Assembly: GCA_030544215.1 (NCBI GenBank)
Contig: JARZZO010000016.1
Coordinates: 60,925,501 to 60,989,500, forward strand
Origin: Zantedeschia hybrid cultivar
Taxonomy: Eukaryota > Streptophyta > Magnoliopsida > Alismatales > Araceae
DNA: 64,000 nucleotides
Direction of reading: 5' to 3'
Within the stretch, counting starts at the first letter, position 1. Every line of letters starts with the position of its first letter. Of the stretch, positions 56,756-64,000 are shown in pieces. The position numbers were made by a program, and so were the translations under genes. Under the pieces are notes generated by a model, which was not told the origin of the DNA, did no database searches, and worked only from the letters and a program-made list of their open reading frames with translations.

Positions 56756-57442
56756 GAAGATGGCGGCGGACGGCCGGCGGTGAGTGGCGGTGGTGGCCGG
56801 GGGAGGGGGAGGGGCTGGGGGAAGGGGGAAAGGGCAGCAGCAGCACGCTGCTGGCTGCTGGCTCCCGATCCCCCCTTTAGGGGGGATCTGGGAGCGCCGG
56901 AATCGGGCCAAACCGGGTCCGGCCCGATTCACCCCATTTTTGTTTTTTGAAATTGGTGGGGGGGGACAGTAAAATCCCCCCAAAATCGGATCGGGACCCG
57001 TCAATTCCGATTTAAATCGGAATCGGCCGATTCCGCAATCCATGCCTGGAGATGACACTGTTCGAGTTATGATAGACATCCTGATGAACAGGTCAGCAGG
57101 CTCAAGCAACTCAATTGCATGTTACCAGGTCTGATTATCCCAGTGACCTCGAATCCAAGCTGTTAGATGTGATGTACTCAGCAGTCAGCACCAGAAGAAG
57201 TCTGGATTGATGAAATTATGCAATTTGGTCGAAGGACTCTTTTCAAGGATGTGAGGATAGTGTTATTAGCTTCCTGAAGAAACTGAAAAGATCTGAAGCT
57301 CTTCAAAACCAGTTAAAAGGAAAGGTCAAGGTGGAGGTATTAAGATTGGTAAAAGAGGAGTGGATTTCGTCAGAAGTAATGAGATCATTGACAGCTTAAG
57401 GGGTAAAAAGGGGAAAATGGTGGTGAATGATGTTGGTCAAAC

Positions 57443-58690
57443 ATGAAGGTTTTGTCATGGAACATCCATGGTCTTAACAGTGACTGCAAGAAGAGGGCAG
57501 TCAAGGATTTCATTAGATCTCTTCAATTAGATTGCATCTGCCTGCAGGAGACCAAGATGTCGAGTATGGATGACTTGTTGAGAAGATTGGGGGGGTTATG
57601 TTATGACTTCTTTTGCTATATGTCCAGCTGCAGGGCTTAGAGAGGGGGGGGGGGGGGGTAGAGGGGGTCGGTTGATTCTATGGAATGATAGAAAATTGAA
57701 GGGTACTGTGAGCGATGTCGGTGAGTTCTCTGTCTCAATGACTTTTTCCAATGGATGTAAGACAAATTCATAGGTGATAACATCCATTTATGGGCCTCAA
57801 AATGATCAACAAAGAGATTATTTTTTACAGGAGCTGAGCAGACTGAGTGGCTTGTTTCATGAAGCATGGTGCATTATATCTGACTTCAATTGTGTTAGAT
57901 TTCCTTGAGAAAGGACATGGAATCAGAAATGGAGTAGAGAAATGGACTGCCTTAATGAATGGATCAGGGAGAATGGTATGATTGACTTGGAAATAGGGAT
58001 GTTTCACATGGTCCAATTTTCAGTTAAACAAAATCCAGTCCAGGATTGATAGAGCCTTTATCTCTACAGATTGGTGGAAGTTATTTCCAAATATTCACTC
58101 GAAGGGTCTGAACAGAGTGGTTTCTGATCATATACCCCTGCAGCTCCTGTTAGAAGAAAAAGGTAAAAATTCAAGGTTGTTCAGATATGAACTTGTTTGG
58201 CACAGACAAGAAGGCTTCAAGGACTTAATGGCAAAGTGGTGGGGAGAAGCCCCGAATGATAAACATGCAGTATCTACACTCATGGAAAACCTTACATGGG
58301 TCATAAATTGTATTAAACGGGCAAACTAATGAGAGAAGACAAGAACTGCTACATCTTATTGAAGATCTAGAAGTTAGAAGTGAGCAAGGGCCCATCTCCA
58401 GTGAGGATGAAACAGCCTTGAAAGAATTTAAGAAACAATACAGTGAATGGCTGCTACAAGATGAAATCAAGTGGAAACAAAGGGCCAAAGAACATTGGCT
58501 AAAAGAAGGTGTAAAAAAAAAACTCATTTTTTTCATGCTAGGGCTATTGCAAAGAAAAGGACATTGAAGATTGAGCACATCAAAGTCAATGATGATCTGA
58601 TCGACAACAAGAAAGATATTTTGGACAACGTTGTGCACTTTTATGAGGATCTTTTTAGGGAAGACAATACTTGCAGACCAGAATTGTAGG
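57443..58690 (+). pseudogene. LINE ORF2 part 1: endonuclease and linker
   Basis: MKVLSWNIHGLNSDCKKRAV at 57443 opens the APE-type endonuclease. CICLQETKM (catalytic glutamate) is at about 57540, and ITSIYGPQNDQQRDYF and IISDFNCVRFP follow. SDHIPLQLLLEEKGKNSRLF (58123) has the catalytic histidine. KWKQRAKEHWLKEG and HFYEDLFRED lead to the RT. Stops at about 57638, 57772, 57909 and 58328 and a frameshift at about 58020. A G-run (57644-57658) lies inside. Confidence 0.88.
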
Positions 58691-58700
58691 GGATACTACC

Positions 58701-59725
58701 TGTAACATCCCAACTTTTTATGGATCTCCGGTAGGTGCACAAGAGCAAAACAAAATAATAAGGAATATAATTATAAAGAGACAACAAACAATTCATGTCC
58801 ATCATATAACAGAAATACAAATGAAACAAACAACGTATCCCAAATATTTACATAAACTGGCCGTACCTGAAAATTTTTTCTTTCTTATATGCTGAAGTTA
58901 TCTTCTTTTTCTCCGTCATCCACTATGAGTCTCTGAAAAATATGTTAAATAACTTTTATGATAATCCATAAAATTGAGTTCTCAGTAAGGATCATTTATA
59001 TCTCTACTGACATCCCATTTAAAATCACATATCCGTATTCCTTTTACTTATTTATTTTTTAACTCACTGTTTATTGAACAGTTAATTTACCTGGTAGAAG
59101 TTACAAGTAACAATTAAGATATGTAAAATATTTCAAGATTAAATTTCCTAAGTTGATCTATAGCAGTTGACAAACTTCATTCTTTTATAATTAATCTTGA
59201 AAATTTACTAAATAATGTGCTTCTAAATGCGTGACACCATAATGAAATGATGCAATGAAATGCATGTGTTGCAAAACATCGTGAACCCAGTATGAAAAAC
59301 AATTAACGGATTTTCAATTGCTATATTGTTCTCATATTTCTTCATTTAATGATACTTTATAATAGGATATGCTATAAAAGTATCTTTTGTTCAATATTCA
59401 CATAATATCTAAAGATTGAGTCGCTTGTTCATTATTCGTTCATCTAGTTTACCCAATCAGTCGTAAAGTCCATTGATCGTTCATAATTCGTAAGTTCGTA
59501 GAGCGACTTATCTATCCGTTAGGAGTGACAGGGATAACCATGAACTAACAGTCGTAACAGTGAGTAGGTCATTCCTCTGATGCACCAGCCACTCTTCAGC
59601 CTACCCAGCCCAGTAGGTCTCTGGATACCTACTGAGGCGGCTGAAAAAAGGCTAAGCCAGGTCTGCAATGTACCCACACTCCCTTACTGCAGTGTCCACG
59701 TCCAAGCCTATGAGTGCACTTAAGC
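58701..59725. mobile_element. LTR-like insertion replacing the RT core
   Basis: It begins TGTAACATCCCAAC, an LTR-like TG start similar to the TGTAACGTTCC of the repeat at 61118. About 1 kb of non-coding, AT-rich sequence follows. On the left the LINE stops at EDLFRED, and on the right it resumes at GFTFGRN, so the first 250 or so residues of RT are lost. The right end is not certain. Confidence 0.5.
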
Positions 59726-59734
59726 AGGAACTCC

Positions 59735-61117
59735 GTCCCCTTCAGTCAAGATGGTTTCACTTTTGGAAGGAATACTCCTTCTCTGACCCATTTGCAATTT
59801 GTTGATGATACTCTTCCTTTTACATCTGGTAGATATGATTATATCCAGAATATTAGCAAGTTGCTTGTTCTAGTTCAACTTATCATAGGGCTCAAAATTA
59901 ATTATGGCAAGTCTGAGGTGGTCGGCATAAATTTCCCTAAAGAAAATCTGAAGGATATTGCTGCCTTCTTGGGATGCTCTTGTTCCAAATTTCCTATCAA
60001 ATACCTAGGACTTCCATTGACTGATGGTGTTATTAGGATCAGGGAGTGGGGTTTTTTGCTGAAGAAATTTGAAAGCTCCTTGGAAGGTTGGAAAGGGAAG
60101 CTACTCTCAGTGGGTGGAAGGTGGATCCTATCCAAAATAGTACTTTATCCTCTGTACATATATTTTATGTCCATCTTTAGGCTTCTGAGAATAGTTGAAA
60201 GAATTAAAGGCAAGATGTTCTTTTTTCTGGTCAGGAGGGAAAAGGGAAAAGAGTGCACTACATTTGATCAAGTGGGGGAATGTATGCAGAAGTAAAGATC
60301 AAGGGGGTGTTGGATTAACTAGCATTCAGACTTCTAACAAGGCTCTACTAGCTATGTGGTTGTGGAGGCTTGGAGAGAAGCCTTACTCATTGTGGGTAGA
60401 TGTTGTTAAGAAGAAATACTCTCCTATTGCACGCAAGTGGGAATTGTTTCCTTCCAGAAGCTACAACTTGTCTTCTATATGGAGGCATATTCTCAAGTCT
60501 GCTGACATTCTCTCTGTCTCCTTTGAGTTCATTTTGGGTAATGGTGAGGATACTAGATTCTGGAGGGATAAGTGGTATTCAGATTTGCTGTTACAAAACC
60601 AATTATGTAATCTGTTCAACATTGTTCTAAACCCCGATACCTCAGTTGCACAAGTTATTGCTAGTGTTACTATTGGCCAATGCAATGATTTATTGAGAAG
60701 GGACCCCACAGATGTGGAGTTTGGGGAATTAATCTCCTGTCTTTCCATCATTAATCATATTAGTATATCTTATGACCGAGAAGATAGGAGACTGTGGAGA
60801 TGGAGTGAAAATGGACAGTTCTTAGTTAGATCCCTTGTGAGGTTACTTGATGTTGGTGGACTGAAAGTTTGGTGGAAAAATCTTGTGTGGTCTAAGTATC
60901 TCCCAAACACAATTAACTTGTTCCTTTGGAAAATTGCCTGGAACAAATTACCCACTGGTCAGAGGATTAAGAAGTTGTTTCATATTCATGACTCAAAATG
61001 TTCTTTTTGTGGTACATTCGAGGTAAATCAACTACACCTCTTTTTGACATGTGGCATATTAATGTGCAGTGGATTACCCTGTGTGCAGTGCTGGGTATCA
61101 CTTGGACTGAACATTTT
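59735..61117 (+). pseudogene. LINE ORF2 part 2: RT end and zf-RVT
   Basis: LTHLQFVDDTLPFTSG (59780-59825) holds the active-site box, with FVDD in place of FADD. YLGLPLTDG, WKGKLLSVGGRWILSKI and VCRSKDQGGVGLTSI follow (to 60330), then a long open part and the zf-RVT motif CSFCGTFEVNQLHLFLTC (60998-61052). Frameshifts at about 60220 and 61060. It is cut at 61117 by the TGTAAC repeat. Confidence 0.88.
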
Positions 61118-61401
61118 TGTAACGTTCCTATCCAACCCTTGTGAGGTATTATTTGCTTTGGGCTATGCCTGCATGAGTTTGTCCCCAAAAAACACCTCAC
61201 AAGTTATAGATACAAATCCCACATATATAGCTCAATAACTTTTTCCCGTTTTTCGATACAGGACTAATCCGGTTTATTCCTGCCCCAGTCCTAGACTCAG
61301 TAGTAGCTCCACATTATAGTGGCTTCACGCCACGTCACTCGCGGATAGCCCTTTCCTATGGGTAGCCCTCTCCTCTTGCCTAGCTTGACTGGGTCATTAC
61401 A
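61118..61401. repeat. LTR-like repeat 1 of a TRIM-like pair
   Basis: TGTAACGTTCC to GGGTCATTACA, 284 bp, with TG...CA ends. It contains CACCTCACAAGTTATAGATA, TATATAGCTCA (a possible TATA box), TTTTTCGATA and repeated TTCCTATGGGTAGCCC. It follows LINE sequence without a visible target duplication. Confidence 0.7.
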
Positions 61402-61487
61402 AGCTCACCAACTTCTGCATGGTTTGTCCCCGAACCAACCTATATCGTATTACACGGGTCCTGCTCTTATACCTTTTTGTAACGGTC
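61402..61487. other. 86-bp internal part between the LTR-like repeats
   Basis: No gag, pol or clear primer-binding site. A TRIM would normally have a TGGTATCAGAGC-like site here; I do not see one. A simple tandem duplication of an LTR is therefore also possible. Confidence 0.5.
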
Positions 61488-61781
61488 CGATCCAACTCTC
61501 GTGAGATATTGTCTACTTTGGGCTAAACCTGCACGGTTTTATCCCCATAAGACGCCTCACAAGTTATGAATACAAATCTTACATATATAACTCAGTAACT
61601 TTTTCTTATTTTTCGATATAGGACTAATTCGGTTCATTTCCGTCCCAGCCTCTAGACACAGTGGTAGCTCCACACGATGGTGGTTCCACGCCGCGTTACT
61701 CACGGGTAGCTCTTTCCTATGGGTAGTCTTTTCCTATGGGTAGCCCTCTCCTCCTGCCTGACTTGTGACTGGGTCATTACA
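61488..61781. repeat. LTR-like repeat 2 of a TRIM-like pair
   Basis: TGTAACGGTCC to GGGTCATTACA, 294 bp. It aligns with repeat 1 along its whole length with scattered differences and one extra TTCCTATGGGTAG word. Confidence 0.7.
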
Positions 61782-61783
61782 GG

Positions 61784-61866
61784 AACTATGAGAAATTTGA
61801 TCAGAAATTAGGATGTTGGAAATTGAAAATACTATTGGGAGGGTTGGATGGATTCTATCTGAGGTT
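61784..61866 (+). pseudogene. Short LINE RT fragment
   Basis: The frame YEKFDQKLGCWKLKILLGG matches the thumb region of LINE RTs (compare FESSLEGWKGKLLSVGG at 60070). It lies between the LTR-like pair and the poly(T) of the antisense LINE, so it is a leftover target. Confidence 0.6.
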
Positions 61867-61867
61867 T

Positions 61868-64000
61868 TTTTCTTTTTTTTTTAGAAGGTGACATAAAGTC
61901 ACAATTCCATTGAACAATGATAGAAGAGTACAAAGAATGCCTAAGAAGGCATCACAACCTGGATAGGACATTCCCCGATCCAAGTCCCCATGAAAGCTCA
62001 AAAGAAATTACAAATTCTGTTTTTATCAAGAAGATAAAACAGAGTTACAAATTAGAAAGAACCATCAAGAAACCAGTTCTCTCCACAGTCTGGCCTTAAC
62101 AAAAATAATAGAGCACCTATCATTTAAGAATACCAGCAGCTCTTCCCCACTTTCTTCCACCCATCTAAATGTACTCTTCAGTAATTCATTAGCACTGCTG
62201 AAATGATCATTGAATTTCCTCATGTTTCTCTCACACTAAATAGTCTACAACATGGCCGGACAAATGAGGAACCACATATCTTTAAGATCTTTAGAAGGAC
62301 AGACAATATTCCACCAGCTTAAAAGTTCCAACACAGAAGAATGCTCCACCCAAACAAGTCTAAATAATTTACAAATAGTCTTCCATTGAATAGAAATTAT
62401 ACCACAGCCACAAAATAAATGCTTCTGGTCTTCCTCAAAGAGTGCACAAAAAACACATAAAGGACTCCCAGGGAGATGAAGCTTCTTAGCTCTCATTCCT
62501 GTAAGACTTCTATTCCAAGCAAGCTTCCACAAAAATACCCTGATCTTATTAGGCAGATGGTTAGATCATACTAGATCCTTCCACCAAACCCTAATACCAC
62601 CATCATTCAGCAATTGAACCAAAGACTTTATCGAAAACTACCCATTTTTATATCTTCAAACTCTCTTATCATGCACCTCTCCACAAATCCTGGCTCCACT
62701 TATTAGATTAAGCAAAGATAACTCCTCTGTTTCCACATCAATAAGCTTCCTTCTCAACAATAAATTAATCTGGCTTGCATCGCTGTGAGATAATACCTCC
62801 TCAACCGAAACCTCTTGATTATGGGCAATGTTGAATAGATTGCTGAAGTGCACAAACAAGACCAAGTTGGACCACCATTTGTCTTTCCAAAACTGTGTAT
62901 CACAGCCGTTACCCACTTGGATTTCGCAGGATGTGACCATAAAATCAACACATTTAACAATATTCTTCCATATGGGAGATAAATTGTAGCTGGTTGAAGG
63001 ATAGAAGCTCCATTTATTCTCAGAATGAAAATACAAATCCTTAACAATCACAGCCCAGAGAGCATCCGGGCACTCCCCTCTTCTCTACAACCATTTAGCT
63101 AGCTAGGCTTTATTGAAAATTGCAGCACTACAGAGACCAATGCCACGTTGCTCTTTACTCTTACACACATTTCTCCAACAAATCAAGTGAATACCTTTCT
63201 TTTCCCTTTTCCCTCATGACTAAAAGAAAGAGCTCCTAGCTGATTCAATAATCTTTTCCACTGTTTTAGGAATCTTAAAAACAGAAGCATAGTAAATAGC
63301 AAGTGAAGAAAGAACTGACTTGGACAGAATCAATCTCTCTCCTCCTGAAAGAAAGCTACCATCCTTCCAATCTACTCTTAAATTTCTTTATCAGACCATC
63401 CCAATCCCTAACCCTTATGACACCATCTTACAAGGGCAAACCCTTTAATAGGGAAATTGTTGATTCTACACTTTAAAGAACTTGCAATTTCCTATAGTCT
63501 TTGATGAGGCACATTCAATCCAACAATTTCTGATTTCTCATAGTTGATCCTCAGACCCGTAATGACTTCTACCAAAAATAGCAATCTTTTGATATTCTGA
63601 ATATCCTCCTTGCTTCCAGATGTAAGCATTAGAGTGTCATCTGCAAACTGAAGGTGAGATAAGTGGATATTATTTCTATCAATTTTGAACCCCTCCACCA
63701 GCCCCTGTTGAGCTGCACTGTCGCAGAGAGAACTCAAAATATGACCAATAAGCAGAAAAAGGAGAGGAGACAAAGGATCTCCTTGCCTTAGTCCTCTAGA
63801 ACTGTTGAAATAACCACACGGCTCTCTATTAATCAACACAGAGAATCTGGAGGAAGAAATACAACACCTTACCCATCTTATCCATCTATCATTCAGTCCC
63901 ATAAGCTCCACGGATTTATAGAGACAATTCCAATTGATTCTATCGTAGGCCTTATCGAAATCAAGCTTTAACAGCACACCTTGCTTGTTTCTATTCTTAT
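61868..64000 (-). pseudogene. Antisense LINE, ORF2 RT to 3' end, runs off the window
   Basis: Poly(T) at 61868-61882 marks its 3' end, followed by the GTGACTTTATGTCACC-type hairpin. On the minus strand: LDFDKAYDRINWNCLYKSV (63920), GLRQGDPLSPLLFLLIGHIL (63750), LSHLQFADDTLMLTSGS with the FADD box (63620-63660) and INYEKSEIVGLN. Then, broken, WSFYPSTSYNLSPIWKNI (62970) and the zf-RVT motif CVFCALFEEDQKHLFCGC (62410-62465). The stretch 63492-63977 is open; frameshifts lie at about 63480, 63110 and 62640. The 5' part is outside. Confidence 0.88.

Larger units (their letters stand above)
53728..57044 (-). mobile_element. hAT element with GGATCGG ends, 3.3 kb, perfect TSD
   Basis: It starts CAAGGAATTCCGGGTCGG and ends, in reverse, CATGGATTGCGGAATCGG. 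CCTGGAGA flanks both sides (53720-53727, 57045-57052), a perfect 8-bp duplication. Inside, the 3' end of a transposase gene lies antisense, duplicated with a LINE piece. Then one unit of the AATTAGGGTTAATTTTGG repeat (about 56355-56430), a GC-rich leader with (GA)n, and the right end follow. The order matches the GGTACC-type hAT elements, but the terminal words differ. Confidence 0.9.
51780..61117 (+). mobile_element. LINE, broken by an hAT element and an LTR-like insertion
   Basis: ORF1 (51803-53727), ORF2 endonuclease (57443-58690) and ORF2 RT/zf-RVT (59735-61117) lie in the right order. The hAT at 53728-57044 accounts for the first gap and an LTR-like insertion with loss of the RT core for the second. 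The 3' end is cut at 61117 by a TRIM-like element, so poly(A) and target duplication are missing. Confidence 0.8.

Noticed and set aside
60195..61238. 347-codon open frame as an intact gene
   Set aside because: It is the C-terminal part of LINE ORF2 (zf-RVT); the catalytic RT part lies in another frame upstream, and its last 40 codons run into the LTR-like repeat.

Overview
This is nuclear DNA of a flowering plant. It is AT-rich and intron-like, dense in decayed and nested transposable elements (Ty1/copia LTR elements, L1-like LINEs, hAT DNA transposons and hAT-type MITEs), with no operons, no bacterial genes and no RNA genes that I can see. I cannot name the species. The long repeat-filled introns would suit an early-diverging eudicot or a magnoliid, but that is a guess.

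The only host gene I can support is on the + strand. Four short exons (19417-19542, 41062-41139, 42447-42534, 51255-51367) join in frame into about 135 residues that resemble the middle of a plant acyl-CoA thioesterase II (TesB-like, with an N-terminal cyclic-nucleotide-binding domain, peroxisomal in Arabidopsis). The exons are free of stops and keep phase. The introns are about 21.5 kb, 1.3 kb and 8.7 kb, and further exons must lie beyond both window ends. Most of the window is therefore probably the inside of one gene, and the transposons are its intron filling.

Layout: 1-1.8 kb, a copia 3' end with LTR placed against an antisense copia fragment. 2.4-3.4 kb, a GACTCG-rich repeat in two copies. 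3.4-6.5 kb, a LINE ORF1 remnant carrying a GGTACC MITE, then an antisense hAT transposase fragment. 7.6-13.8 kb, a structurally complete LINE with a 16-bp target-site duplication, split by a second GGTACC MITE. 14.6-18.1 kb, two 5'-truncated LINEs separated by a near-perfect palindrome. 18.6 kb, a GGATCGG MITE. 19.4 kb, first exon. 20.4-27.4 kb, a compound hAT element with a dead DUF659/hATC transposase gene, roughly 152-bp tandem repeats in both orientations and a (TA)n centre. 27.5-34.1 kb, an antisense LINE meeting a sense LINE ORF1 head to head, with another partial hAT in its 3' UTR. 34.1-39.0 kb, a copia element with 5' LTR and primer-binding site but no 3' LTR. 39-46 kb, LINE remnants, MITEs and two exons. 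46.4-47.7 kb, a MITE inside a MITE. 48.5-50.4 kb, low-complexity and hairpin repeats. 51.3 kb, fourth exon. 51.8-61.1 kb, one LINE broken by a 3.3-kb hAT element (perfect 8-bp TSD) and by an LTR-like insertion. 61.1-61.8 kb, a TRIM-like LTR pair. 61.9-64 kb, an antisense LINE.

The most coherent unusual theme is a set of hAT families that share CA(T/A)GG termini and 8-bp target duplications but carry different short palindromic motifs next to the ends (GGTACC, GGATCGG, perhaps GACTCG). Autonomous-derived copies and MITEs can be paired by these ends inside this one window.
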